A model generated the notes under the pieces. That model had not been told where the DNA came from and made no database searches. It saw only the letters and a list, made by a program, of their open reading frames with translations. Made by a program: the position numbers and the translations under genes. From contig NZ_QPIX01000010.1 of assembly GCF_003337715.1 (NCBI RefSeq), forward strand, positions 62,001 to 126,000: a stretch of DNA of 64,000 bases, read 5' to 3'. This stretch comes from Ciceribacter lividus. GTDB lineage: Bacteria > Pseudomonadota > Alphaproteobacteria > Rhizobiales > Rhizobiaceae. Positions 20,778-29,470 of the stretch are shown here, one piece after another (position 1 is the stretch's first letter; every line of letters starts with the position of its first letter).

Positions 20778-21217
20778 AGCATGTCGAGATATTCACCGAC
20801 GGCGCCTGCTCCGGCAATCCCGGCCCCGGCGGCTGGGGCGCGGTCCTGCGCTACAACGGCGTCGAGAAGGAACTCTCCGGCGGCGAGGCGGAGACGACCA
20901 ACAACCGCATGGAGCTGATGGCGGCGATCAGTGCGCTGAACGCGCTCAAGTCGGCCTGCGAGGTCGACCTCCACACCGACAGCAAGTACGTGATGGACGG
21001 CATCTCCAAGTGGATCTTCGGCTGGCGCAAGAACGGCTGGAAGACCGCCGACAAGAAGCCGGTGAAGAATGCCGAGCTCTGGCAGGCGCTGGAGGAGGCG
21101 CGCAGCCGCCACAAGGTGACCTGGCACTGGGTCAAGGGCCATGCCGGCCATCCGGAGAACGAGCGCGCCGACGAACTCGCCCGCCTAGGCATGGAGCCCT
21201 TCAAGAAGGGACGCTGA
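20774..21217 (+). CDS. rnhA: Ribonuclease HI
   Basis: Degrades the RNA strand of RNA-DNA hybrids, 147 aa. Catalytic carboxylates are visible: Asp in [12 protein letters not shown], Glu in [10 protein letters not shown], Asp in LHTDSKYV, and the C-terminal Asp in NERADELAR; the basic handle region [20 protein letters not shown] is present. The ATG overlaps the thrB stop by 4 nt, the usual rhizobial thrB-rnhA pair. Confidence 0.97.
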   Translation: MKHVEIFTDGACSGNPGPGGWGAVLRYNGVEKELSGGEAETTNNRMELMAAISALNALKSACEVDLHTDSKYVMDGISKWIFGWRKNGWKTADKKPVKNAELWQALEEARSRHKVTWHWVKGHAGHPENERADELARLGMEPFKKGR

Positions 21218-21332
21218 ACCTGCGGGCGCTTTGCCGCCATCCACTGCTTTCGGCAGCCGCGGTGATTTGGCGGCTTGTCAAAGCCCGAGCCGCCCCTATT
21301 GTTTGCGCTGACGTGACGGAGGGGAGGTCAGC

Positions 21333-21641
21333 ATGATCCGGCATTGCGTATTCCTGCGCTTCAAGGCGGCCACGCAGGCGGCCGAAAAACAGGCGATCTA
21401 TGCGGGCATCGCCGCGCTGAAGGACGTCATTCCGGGCATGACCGAAGTGGTCTGCGGGCCGAATGTCTCGCCGGAAGGGCTCGACGGCGGCTTCGTCGAC
21501 GGCTTCATCGTCACCTTCGAGGATGCCCAGGTGCGGGACTACTATCTCCAGCATCCCGCGCATGTCGAAGTCGCGGAGCGGCTCGTGCGCGCGACCGACG
21601 GCGGGTTGTCGGGCGTCCTCGTCTTCGACATGGAGGTCTGA
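21333..21641 (+). CDS. Dabb family protein (stress-responsive alpha/beta barrel)
   Basis: 102-aa single-domain protein, starting MIRHCVFLRFK and containing the typical EVVCGPNVSPEG and DGFIVTFEDAQVRDYYLQHPAHVE segments of dimeric alpha-beta barrel (Dabb) proteins. GGAGGGG lies just upstream of the ATG. Members include stress-induced proteins and some cyclases; the role here is unknown. A hairpin follows the stop directly (21644-21665). Confidence 0.86.
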   Translation: MIRHCVFLRFKAATQAAEKQAIYAGIAALKDVIPGMTEVVCGPNVSPEGLDGGFVDGFIVTFEDAQVRDYYLQHPAHVEVAERLVRATDGGLSGVLVFDMEV

Positions 21642-21643
21642 GA

Positions 21644-21665
21644 AGCGGCGGATCGCTCCGCCGCT
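21644..21665. repeat. Palindromic hairpin, copy 1
   Basis: AGCGGCGGA and TCCGCCGCT form a 9-bp perfect stem with a TCGC loop, 2 nt after the Dabb stop. A nearly identical hairpin occurs at 22309-22330. Without a T-tract it is at best a weak terminator. Confidence 0.6.
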
Positions 21666-21827
21666 CCTGACCCACATGTGGAAACCAGCTACATCGTGAC
21701 GCGCTATCCGCTGGCGGAATGGACGTCGTGGATGGTTTAGCTTGCCGAGCATATCCCGGTGAAACATTCCGAATGTCCAACCGTCGTAGAACATCCGATT
21801 TTGCGACAGAGAAAGCAGGAGAATACC

Positions 21828-22175
21828 GTGCATCGAGACAGGCTTTTTCTCTTGCTGCCCGACTTTGAAGATCCCGCCTATCCCGGCCAGAGGTTCTATT
21901 GCTGGCATTGCGCTCTCATGGAGGGGGTTCTTGCGTCCTTCCCCGATTTGGCCGGGCGGCTCGATGTCGAGCGGATTGCATGGCCGCGGCCGAGGCTTCC
22001 GGTGATTGAGTTGCTCGGTGAGGAAAACCAGTCCTTGCCCGCGCTGGTGCTGGCGGATGGCGAGACATCCTCTCATCAGACCGGCACATACAAGGGGAGG
22101 GCTTTCATCTCCGGCAAGGACAAGATTCTGGCGGCTCTATCGGAAAGACACGGGTTTCCTGATCCTCATCCATAA
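21828..22175 (+). CDS. DUF3088 family protein
   Basis: 115 aa, resembling the DUF3088 family: starts HRDRLFLLLPDFEDP, contains a YCWHCALMEG segment with two cysteines (CWHC) and PALVLADG. The CxxC and preceding fold suggest a thioredoxin-like protein, function unknown. The GTG at 21828 was chosen for AGGAG 7 nt upstream; an upstream GTG at 21759 lacks a site. Codon usage is less GC-biased than in neighbouring genes. Confidence 0.72.
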   Translation: MHRDRLFLLLPDFEDPAYPGQRFYCWHCALMEGVLASFPDLAGRLDVERIAWPRPRLPVIELLGEENQSLPALVLADGETSSHQTGTYKGRAFISGKDKILAALSERHGFPDPHP

Positions 22176-22308
22176 AGGACGCAAGACAGGTTCATGGGTC
22201 CAGTCAATATCTCTGTCGCGACCCCAGCCATTTCCCTGCCGCCAGACGCAGACGTCCGAGTTCTGCGACCGACATTTGCGACAGAGAGTATTCTCCATTC
22301 AGATCAGG

Positions 22309-22330
22309 GGCGGCGGATCGTTCCGCCGCC
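22309..22330. repeat. Palindromic hairpin, copy 2
   Basis: GGCGGCGGA and TCCGCCGCC form a 9-bp stem with a TCGT loop. It lies between the convergent DUF3088 and peroxiredoxin genes, 24 nt from the latter's stop, and may serve both as a 3'-end hairpin. It matches copy 1 at 21644 except at the loop and outermost pair. Confidence 0.6.
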
Positions 22331-22353
22331 GTCTTCGACCCGACCGTGGGATG

Positions 22354-22839
22354 TCAGAGCTGCCCGAGCATCGTTGCGGCGGAGGATACCGTCGCCTGGC
22401 TCGGTACGTCCTCGACGTTCAGCGTCTTGACCCTGCCGTCCTCGACCAGCATCGAATAGCGCTTGGAGCGCACGCCGAGACCGCCGACGGAGAGATCGGT
22501 ATCGAGACCGAGCGCCGTGGTGAAGGAGGCGTCCCAGTCGGCGAGGAAGTGGATCTTGCCCATGCCGCCGGAGGATTGCGCCCAGGCGCCCATCACATGC
22601 CAGTCGTTGACAGAGACGACCGCGATGTCGTCGACGCCGCGGGCGAAGATAGCGTCGCGGTTTTCCAGATAGCCGGGCAGGTGATTGGCAGAGCAGGTCG
22701 GCGTAAACGCGCCGGGAACCCCGAAGACGACCACCCGCTTGCCCTTGAAGAGCGCGTCGGTGGTGAGCTCGACCGGGCCGTCCGGCGTCTTTTCCTTGAA
22801 GGTGGCCGAGGGCAGCTTGTCTCCGACTGCGATGGTCAT
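22354..22839 (-). CDS. Peroxiredoxin (Prx5/AhpE-like, thiol peroxidase)
   Basis: 161-aa cytosolic peroxidase of the Prx5 type. The peroxidatic Cys is in VPGAFTPTCSANHLPGY; the VSVNDWHVMGAW and ADWDASFTTALGLDTDLS segments are typical. It reduces H2O2 and organic peroxides using glutathione/glutaredoxin or thioredoxin. The ATG at 22839 follows AGGAGA; the frame extends upstream to 22947 without support. An FNR-type dyad lies at 22898-22911 in the promoter region. Confidence 0.94.
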   Translation of the reverse strand: MTIAVGDKLPSATFKEKTPDGPVELTTDALFKGKRVVVFGVPGAFTPTCSANHLPGYLENRDAIFARGVDDIAVVSVNDWHVMGAWAQSSGGMGKIHFLADWDASFTTALGLDTDLSVGGLGVRSKRYSMLVEDGRVKTLNVEDVPSQATVSSAATMLGQL

Positions 22840-22889
22840 GGGCGTCTCCTCTTTTGGGGAATCGTGATGCCGGTGGGGCGTTTCGGGGG

Positions 22890-22911
22890 AATATAAATTG
22901 ACGTCAGTCAA
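22890..22911 (-). promoter_or_regulatory. FNR/FixK-like dyad in the peroxiredoxin promoter
   Basis: TTGAC-GTCA-GTCAA (22898-22911) is a perfect 5-4-5 dyad fitting TTGAY-N4-RTCAA. On the minus strand a TATATT (22895-22890) follows with TTGCCT 16 nt before it, so the dyad would fill the spacer. It also overlaps the stop of the DsbD-like gene. Binding protein unknown: FNR-like is the best match, a bZIP-like TGACGTCA core is coincidental in bacteria. Confidence 0.4.
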
Positions 22912-23743
22912 AGGCAAGAACGGTCTCGATCGCCCGTCCGCCGGCAATCACCAGCGCGTCCCAGCGCTTTCCGGCGATTGCGTAATTCTTCGGAAGTCGT
23001 CCGACGGGCACCTCGATCACCGTCTTGCCGCCGGCCCCGGCGGCGGGTGCGGAGGCGAAGAAGACATAGCCGGAAGGACCCGTGACGATCGCCTGCACGT
23101 CCTTCGCACCTTCGGGAAGCGCGACCTCTAGCGTCAGGCGTTTGAGGTCGGCGCTCATCGCATGCCGCTCGACCGCGAAATCGGATGTGGCCTTTCCGGG
23201 CAGGCTGGCAAGGGCATCGGCCACGATTTTGGCCTCCTCGGCATCGGCCGTCTCGGTTGCCGGCAGATCGACGGTGAGCGCCGCCTGGAAGGGAATGCAG
23301 ATGTTCTTGCAGAGGCCGATGAAGGCGGTCGCCTCCAGTCTCGTTTCATTTCCCGCCGGCGGACCGGAAAGCGAAATCGGCAGGGCGACGGCATGGTCGT
23401 AGCCGATGTCGGTGAGATCGCCGGCGTCGATCCGCTTCGGTACGGGAAAGTCGATCCGGTCGAGCGTAAAGCCGCTTACGGGCGCCACCGTCACGGCGGG
23501 CGGCACGCCGCTGTCGCCCGGTTCGCGCCAATAGGTGATCCAGCCAGGTTCCGGCTCGATCTGCAGCACGGCCTGGCGACGGCCTTCCGCACCGGCGGGC
23601 AGGACGACGAGCCGCATGCGGCCGCCCTCGTTGCGTGCCCAGTCGCTCGATGCCGCACGGGCAGGCAGCGCCGGTGCGAGCGCGACGGCAGGGAACGCCG
23701 CGATGACGGAGAGCAGGAGGCGGAAAAGACGGGGCGCGAACAT
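22904..23743 (-). CDS. Secreted DsbD N-terminal-domain-like protein
   Basis: 279 aa with a signal peptide (MFAPRLFRLLLSVIAAF to about ARA). The mature part resembles the N-terminal thiol-exchange domain of DsbD: EPGWITYWREPGDSGVPP, and CKNICIPFQA carrying two cysteines (CxxxC). No transmembrane or thioredoxin domain follows, so it is a stand-alone domain. It probably takes part in periplasmic thiol reduction or cytochrome/copper protein maturation (inference). The start at 23743 is where the signal peptide opens; divergent from yqgE. Confidence 0.8.
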   Translation of the reverse strand: MFAPRLFRLLLSVIAAFPAVALAPALPARAASSDWARNEGGRMRLVVLPAGAEGRRQAVLQIEPEPGWITYWREPGDSGVPPAVTVAPVSGFTLDRIDFPVPKRIDAGDLTDIGYDHAVALPISLSGPPAGNETRLEATAFIGLCKNICIPFQAALTVDLPATETADAEEAKIVADALASLPGKATSDFAVERHAMSADLKRLTLEVALPEGAKDVQAIVTGPSGYVFFASAPAAGAGGKTVIEVPVGRLPKNYAIAGKRWDALVIAGGRAIETVLAFD

Positions 23744-23907
23744 GTCACATGGACTTAGCGCCCATTTTGGGTCAATTCTAGTCACGCTCGATAGCCCGTG
23801 ATCATTTTTGGTTGATAGATCGCGGCCGATGCCCCATCTTCTCTTTAACGCATGTCGAAGACCGAGCGCGTGGCGCCGAAAGCCTCGTAGAGGCAGTTGG
23901 AGGTAGG

Positions 23908-24513
23908 ATGCCCTTCTCGTCTTTAACAAAGAACCGCGAGCGCAGCTATCTCGACGGGCAGCTGCTCATTGCCATGCCCGGCATGGCGGACGGCAACTTC
24001 TCCCGCTCGGTGGTCTATATCTGCGCCCATTCGCAGGCCGGCGCCATGGGCTTCATCATCAATCGCCCGCAGTCGCTGACCTTCGCCGACGTGCTGCTGC
24101 ACCTCAACATGATTGACCGTGCCGATGCCATCATGCTGCCGGAGCACGCCCGCGACTTCCCGATCCAGAGCGGCGGCCCGGTCGAGGTCGGCCGCGGTTT
24201 CGTCCTCCACACTGACGACTATCTCAGCGACTCCAGCATTCCGGTCAGCGACGACATTTCGCTGACGGCGACGCTGGACATCGTGCGGGCCATTTCCGAC
24301 GGCCGCGGGCCGCGCCGGGCGACCATGCTGCTCGGCTATGCCGGATGGGGGCCGGGCCAGCTCGAACACGAGATCGCCAACAACGGCTGGCTCAACTGCC
24401 CGTCGACCGAGGACATCATCTTCGATCGCGCGCTCGAAGGAAAATACGAGCGTGCACTCGCCCTGATGGGCGTCACGCCCGCCATGCTCTCGATCGACGC
24501 CGGCCACGCCTGA
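23908..24513 (+). CDS. YqgE/AlgH family protein
   Basis: 201 aa, with the family hallmarks [49 protein letters not shown] and [12 protein letters not shown]. AlgH influences alginate and secondary metabolism in pseudomonads but its biochemical activity is unknown. The ATG at 23908 follows GGAGGT; a longer frame to 23812 exists without support. In rhizobia it commonly sits next to the DsbD-domain gene found here. Confidence 0.92.
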   Translation: MPFSSLTKNRERSYLDGQLLIAMPGMADGNFSRSVVYICAHSQAGAMGFIINRPQSLTFADVLLHLNMIDRADAIMLPEHARDFPIQSGGPVEVGRGFVLHTDDYLSDSSIPVSDDISLTATLDIVRAISDGRGPRRATMLLGYAGWGPGQLEHEIANNGWLNCPSTEDIIFDRALEGKYERALALMGVTPAMLSIDAGHA

Positions 24514-24555
24514 GGGGCAGGACTGTCCCCGATAGCGCGCTAGTCCGCCTCGCCC

Positions 24556-27468
24556 TCACGCCCGCTTGGTCAGCGGAAAGCGCTCGCGCAGCAGTTTCTG
24601 GACGGATTCGGCGCCGATCGGCGGGCCGAGGAGATAGCTCTGGCCGTACTGGCAGCCGAGGTCCGCGAGCGCCTTGGCGGCTTCGTCGGTCTCCACGCCT
24701 TCCGCGACCAGCGTCATCTCCATCTCGCGCGCCATGCCGACCACCGAGCGCAGCATCACCTCGCGTTTGTCTCCCTCGGCGCAGACGAGCGCCCGGTCGA
24801 GCTTGATCGTGTCGAAGGGGAAGCGCGTCAGATAGACGAGCGAGGAATAGCCGGTGCCGAAGTCGTCGAGCGCGAGACTGATGCCGAGTTCCTTGAGCTT
24901 GCCGAGCACGAGGCGCGCCTGCTCCGGGTTCGCCATCATCACCGTCTCGGTAAGCTCGAGCTTGATGCGGTTCGGTTCGCACTGGGTTTTCGCGAGCATC
25001 GAGCGGACATCGTTGTAGAGCTCGCTGCTCAGGAGCTGGGCGCTCGACAGATTGACCGAGACGAAGATCGGCACGTGACCGGTGTGCCGCTCCCACTCGA
25101 CCAGATCGGAGGTCGCGCGTTCGAGCGCGAACATGCCGAGCGGCTCGATGAGGTCCGAGCTTTCCGCGATCGGGATGAACTCGGACGGCGGGATCGTTCC
25201 GCGCTTGGGGTGGTCCCAGCGCATCAGCGCTTCGAAGCCGGCGATCTCGCCGTCGGCAAGTGTGACGATCGGCTGATAGACGATCGAGAGCTCCTTGCGC
25301 TCGATGGCGCGGCGAAGGTCGGTTTCCAGCTGCAGCCGGTCGGTGCCGGAGGTGCGGAAGGCCGGCCGGAAGGGTTCGACACGGTTGCCGCCGGCACGCT
25401 TGGCCCGGTACATGGCAAGCTCCGCATCGGAGAGGAGGCCGACGGCGTTCTCCTGCTGGTCCACCCACGAGACGAGGCCGACCGAGGCCGTCAGGATCAC
25501 CTCGCGGTTGGCGAAGCTGATCGGCACCATGATCGCCTTGCTGACGGCGTCGGCGAAATCGGCGACCTTGGCCGGATCGCGCTCGGAGACGAGGATGAGG
25601 CCGAACTCGTCGCCGGAAATGCGCGCGAGCGTATCCTGCGGCTTCAGAAGCCGTCGCAGCCGCCGCGTGAGCGCAATCAGGATGTTGTCGCCTGCGGCGA
25701 TCCCGAGCGAGTCGTTGACCTGCTTGTAGCGGTCGATGTCGATCGCCATGACTGTCGGGCGAATGGCGTCGCCGTCGTTGGCGAGCGCCAGCACCGACTG
25801 GAGCCGGTCGAGGAAGACCTCGCGGTTCGGCAGGCCGGTCAGGTTGTCGTGCATCGCATCCTGCATCAACCGGTCGATCGAGTTCTTCTGCTCGGTGACG
25901 TCGACGATGGTGCCGACGCAGCGGATGACCTCGCCGTTGGAGCCGAGCACGGGGCGGGCGCGGATCTGCAACCAGTGGAAATGGCCGTCCTCGGCGCGCA
26001 GGCGGAATTCGTGGTTGAGCCGGCCCTTGCGGTGCTCCAGCAGTACGTCGAGTGTTGCGCGGAAGCGGTCGCGGTCGTCGGGGTGGAGGCGCGGCAGCCA
26101 GTTGCGCGCCGGGCCGTGCATCGTGCCCGGCGAAAGGCCGAGCCGCACCGAGATGTCGGGGCTCGTGACGACGCGGTCGCGCGCGACGTCCCAGTCCCAG
26201 ACCGTGTCGCCGGAGCCGCTGAGCGCCAGCGCCTGCCGCTCGAGGTCGGAGAACAGGCCCTGCTGGTAGGCGCCGCCGGCAAAGGCGTGCTGCATGACGG
26301 TGAAGCCGATCAGAAGCACGATCAGCACCAGTCCGCCGCCGAGTGCCGGCTGGATGATGTCGTTGTCGAGCTGGCCGGTGACGGTGAGCCAGCCGCCGAA
26401 CAGCCAGACGAGGATCAGCGCCCAGGAGGGCACCAGCAGGATCGCCCGGTCGTAGCGGTTGAAGCCGAGATAGACGATGAGGACGATGCCGGCCGTCGCC
26501 GTCAGCGCGAAGGAGAGGCGGGCAATGCCGGCGGCGATCGACGGGTCGTAGATCGCCACGCCGAAGAGGAGGCCGAGGCCCAGCACCCAGGCGAAGGTCG
26601 CGTGTCCGAGATGAACGTGCCAGCGGTTGAGATTAAGGTAGGTGAAGAGGAAGATCACCAGGCTGGAGGCCAGCGCCACCTCCGCGCCGGCGCGCCATAT
26701 TCGCTGGTCGACAGTGGTGATGCCGATCAGCTTGTCGATGAAGCCGAAGTCGACGCAGATATAGGCGAGCACCGCCCAGGCGAGTGCGGCGGCCGCCGGC
26801 AGCATCGAGGTGCCCTTCACGACGAAGAGGATCGTCAGGAACACCGCGAGAAGGCCGGCGATGCCGAGCACGATGCCGCGGTAGAGCGTGAAGGCGTTGA
26901 CCGTGTCCTTGTAGGCGTTCGGTTCCCAGAGATAGATCTGCGGCAGGTTGGGCGTCGCGAGTTCGGCGACGAAGGTGATGACCGCACCGGGGTTCAGCGT
27001 GATGCGGAAGACATCTGCCTCGTCGCTCGGCTGCCGGTCGAGGGCGAAACCTTCCGACGGCGTGATCGCGATGATGCGCTGAGAGCCGAGATCAGGCCAG
27101 AATAGCTTGGACTTGGCGAGCCGGAAGTGTGGCGCGACGATCACGCGCTCGAGCTGCTCTTCCGAGACGTTGGCAAGCGCGAACACCGCCCAGTCGCCCT
27201 GGTGGTTTTCCGAACTGGCGCGGACCTCGATGCGGCGGCGAATGCCGTCGGCACCGGCGGCCGTCGAAACCTGGAAGGCCTCGCCCTGGCTGGTGTAGAT
27301 TTCCGTGGTCGGGGTGAGGTCGAGCGCGGTGTCGTCGCGCGAGATCTTCACCGGCTCCGCCGCCCGCGATGTGCCGGCGGCAAGGCTCGTCAGGCCGCAC
27401 ATCAGGACGGCAAGAAGCATCACCAGCCGGCGTCCGCGGGACGCATGGTCATTCCGGAGCCAGGTCAT
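24556..27468 (-). CDS. Membrane-bound GGDEF-EAL c-di-GMP protein with PAS domain
   Basis: 970 aa. Layout: signal peptide/helix, a periplasmic beta-rich domain (about 35-175, 7TMR-DISM-like), seven or so membrane helices (about 180-400), a PAS domain (about 410-530), GGDEF (about 540-700) and EAL (about 715-965). The GGDEF signature is SGDEF, likely active or GTP-binding, and the inhibitory RxxD site is replaced by KPQD. The EAL motif (EALMRW) and DDFGTG loop are intact, so phosphodiesterase activity is likely. The ATG overlaps the stop of the upstream GNAT gene (TGATG). Confidence 0.9.
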   Translation of the reverse strand: MTWLRNDHASRGRRLVMLLAVLMCGLTSLAAGTSRAAEPVKISRDDTALDLTPTTEIYTSQGEAFQVSTAAGADGIRRRIEVRASSENHQGDWAVFALANVSEEQLERVIVAPHFRLAKSKLFWPDLGSQRIIAITPSEGFALDRQPSDEADVFRITLNPGAVITFVAELATPNLPQIYLWEPNAYKDTVNAFTLYRGIVLGIAGLLAVFLTILFVVKGTSMLPAAAALAWAVLAYICVDFGFIDKLIGITTVDQRIWRAGAEVALASSLVIFLFTYLNLNRWHVHLGHATFAWVLGLGLLFGVAIYDPSIAAGIARLSFALTATAGIVLIVYLGFNRYDRAILLVPSWALILVWLFGGWLTVTGQLDNDIIQPALGGGLVLIVLLIGFTVMQHAFAGGAYQQGLFSDLERQALALSGSGDTVWDWDVARDRVVTSPDISVRLGLSPGTMHGPARNWLPRLHPDDRDRFRATLDVLLEHRKGRLNHEFRLRAEDGHFHWLQIRARPVLGSNGEVIRCVGTIVDVTEQKNSIDRLMQDAMHDNLTGLPNREVFLDRLQSVLALANDGDAIRPTVMAIDIDRYKQVNDSLGIAAGDNILIALTRRLRRLLKPQDTLARISGDEFGLILVSERDPAKVADFADAVSKAIMVPISFANREVILTASVGLVSWVDQQENAVGLLSDAELAMYRAKRAGGNRVEPFRPAFRTSGTDRLQLETDLRRAIERKELSIVYQPIVTLADGEIAGFEALMRWDHPKRGTIPPSEFIPIAESSDLIEPLGMFALERATSDLVEWERHTGHVPIFVSVNLSSAQLLSSELYNDVRSMLAKTQCEPNRIKLELTETVMMANPEQARLVLGKLKELGISLALDDFGTGYSSLVYLTRFPFDTIKLDRALVCAEGDKREVMLRSVVGMAREMEMTLVAEGVETDEAAKALADLGCQYGQSYLLGPPIGAESVQKLLRERFPLTKRA

Positions 27469-28079
27469 CAACGCTCTTTGTCCCTGTTCCCGCCGGCGCT
27501 CTCGGCCAGTCTGGAATACAGGGCGTGATCGCGCCACTGACCGTTGATTTTCAGATACTCGCGCAAAAGGCCTTCCCGCTGAAATCCGGTCCGTTCGAGC
27601 AGCCGGATGCTTTTTTGATTGTCTGGAATACAGGCTGCTTCAATTCGGTGCAACTCGAGGACCCTGAATATGTACGGAATAGCCAGCTGAAGTGCGGCAA
27701 ACATATGACCGTGTCCCGCATGGCGTTCGCCCATCCAGTATCCGATCATGCAGTTTTGCGCCGCACCGCGCCGGATGAGCCCGACGGTCAGGCCGCCGAG
27801 CAGCGTGTCATCGGAGCGTGAAAAAAGAAAGAGCGGTACCGCGAGCCCGGCATAATATTCCTGCTCGTTGCGCAGCACGCGGGCGCGGAAGGACCGTTCG
27901 GTGAGGTCGTCGGGGCGCCAGCTCGGCTCCCACGGCTGCAGGAAGCTGCGGCTTTCCGACCGCAGGACGTGCCATTGCTCGAAATCGCTGTAGCGGGGCA
28001 GGCGCAGGCGATGCACCTCGCTCGCAAGATCAGGCTTGTCCGGCTGCCGCGACAGAAACCGAAACACCGATCGTCCCAT
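27468..28079 (-). CDS. GNAT N-acetyltransferase (RimJ/RimL-like)
   Basis: 203 aa acetyltransferase fold; starts MGRSVFRFLSRQ, contains the acetyl-CoA region YWMGERHAGHGHMFAALQLAIPY and IEAACIPDNQKSIRLLERTGF typical of RimJ-type N-terminal acetyltransferases of ribosomal proteins. Closest in style to the alphaproteobacterial RimJ gene found between mpp and a sensor gene. It is translationally coupled to the GGDEF-EAL gene downstream. The substrate is inferred only from the family. Confidence 0.88.
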   Translation of the reverse strand: MGRSVFRFLSRQPDKPDLASEVHRLRLPRYSDFEQWHVLRSESRSFLQPWEPSWRPDDLTERSFRARVLRNEQEYYAGLAVPLFLFSRSDDTLLGGLTVGLIRRGAAQNCMIGYWMGERHAGHGHMFAALQLAIPYIFRVLELHRIEAACIPDNQKSIRLLERTGFQREGLLREYLKINGQWRDHALYSRLAESAGGNRDKER

Positions 28080-28145
28080 CGATCACCCCCGGATCGGCGG
28101 CAGGTCACTCCGCCGCATGTGTCGTCGTCGGCGGTTGCTCCCGCC

Positions 28146-29444
28146 TTATATGGCGGCCTTGCGGGCCGATTGACTGCCGAGCGACAGCGCGCCGGCGATC
28201 TCGTCCATCGGCGCGAGCTGTTCCAGCGGGCCGATTGCGGAGAGCGTCGGCACCGTATCGAAGAACAGCCGGCCGGCGAGGTCGGTGAGGCGCTCGGTGG
28301 TGATGCCTTCGAGGCGCTCCATCATCTCCTGGTTGGAGATCGGGCGGCCGTAGAGCATCATCTGGCGGGCGATCTGGCCGGCGCGCGCCGCCGGGCTTTC
28401 CTGCCCCATCAAGAGCTGCGCGCGGATCTGGGCGCGCGAACGGTCGATTTCCTGCTGCTCGATCGACTGCGAGGCCTTGCGCAGTTCCTCGATGATGACG
28501 GGCACGAGTTCCGGCAGGTTCTCGCCGCCGGTCGCCGCATGGATGCCGAAGATGCCGGTATCGGAAAAGCCCCAGTGGAAGGCATAGACCGAATAGCAGA
28601 GGCCGCGGAACTCGCGCACCTCCTGGAAGAGGCGCGAGGACATGCCGCCGCCGAGGATGTTGGCGAGCACCTGCGAGCAGTAGAAGTCGCGGACATGATA
28701 GGCGCGTCCCTCGAAGCCGATCAGCACCTGCGCATCCATGAGGTCGCGGGTCTCGCGCGCCTCGCCGCCGGTATAGCGGGCCGGCTCCATGACGGGCGTG
28801 GCCGAGGCCTTGGTCGGCAGGGAGGCGTAGCGCTCCTCGACCTGCCGGACGAAGGCGTCGTGGTCGACGGCGCCCGCCGCGACCACGAACATGCGGTCGG
28901 TGGTGTAGTTGCGCGAGAGATAGCCGCGGATCTCGTCGCTGGTGAAGGCCTTGACCGTGTCCGGCGTGCCGAGGATCGGCCGCCCGAGCGTCTGGTCGCG
29001 GAAGGCGATCTCGGAGAAGCGGTCGAAGACGACGTCGTCCGGGGTGTCGTTGGCGGCGCCGATCTCCTGCAGGATCACATGCTTCTCGCGGGCGAGTTCG
29101 TCCTCGTCGAAGACGGAGTCGGTCAGGATGTCGGAAAGAATGTCGACAGCGAGCGGGACGTGGTCCTTGAGGACGCGGGCATAGTAGGCGGTGGTTTCGG
29201 TCGAGGTCGCGGCGTTGAGTTCGCCGCCGACATTCTCGATCTGCTCGGCGATATCGCGGGCGCTGCGGCTCCTCGTGCCCTTGAACGCCATGTGTTCGAG
29301 GAGATGGGCGATGCCGTGCTCGTCCGGCGTTTCGTTGCGGGCGCCGGATTTGATCCAGGTGCCGAGCGCCACACTTTCAAGGTGCGGCATCCTCTCCGTT
29401 ACGACGGTCAGCCCGGAGGGCAGCCGGGTACACTCAACCTTCAT
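28146..29444 (-). CDS. M16 family zinc metalloprotease (processing peptidase-like)
   Basis: 432 aa pitrilysin-type protease related to the mitochondrial processing peptidase beta subunit. The inverted zinc motif HxxEH is in IAHLLEHMAFKGT, with the distal Glu in the ENVGGELNAATSTETT region. Length is that of a single two-domain M16B protein that acts as a dimer. In rhizobia this gene (mpp) normally lies next to thrC, as here (26 nt gap). Substrates are unknown. Confidence 0.94.
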   Translation of the reverse strand: MKVECTRLPSGLTVVTERMPHLESVALGTWIKSGARNETPDEHGIAHLLEHMAFKGTRSRSARDIAEQIENVGGELNAATSTETTAYYARVLKDHVPLAVDILSDILTDSVFDEDELAREKHVILQEIGAANDTPDDVVFDRFSEIAFRDQTLGRPILGTPDTVKAFTSDEIRGYLSRNYTTDRMFVVAAGAVDHDAFVRQVEERYASLPTKASATPVMEPARYTGGEARETRDLMDAQVLIGFEGRAYHVRDFYCSQVLANILGGGMSSRLFQEVREFRGLCYSVYAFHWGFSDTGIFGIHAATGGENLPELVPVIIEELRKASQSIEQQEIDRSRAQIRAQLLMGQESPAARAGQIARQMMLYGRPISNQEMMERLEGITTERLTDLAGRLFFDTVPTLSAIGPLEQLAPMDEIAGALSLGSQSARKAAI

Positions 29445-29470
29445 ATTCGTCTTTCTACGCCTCGTTACGT

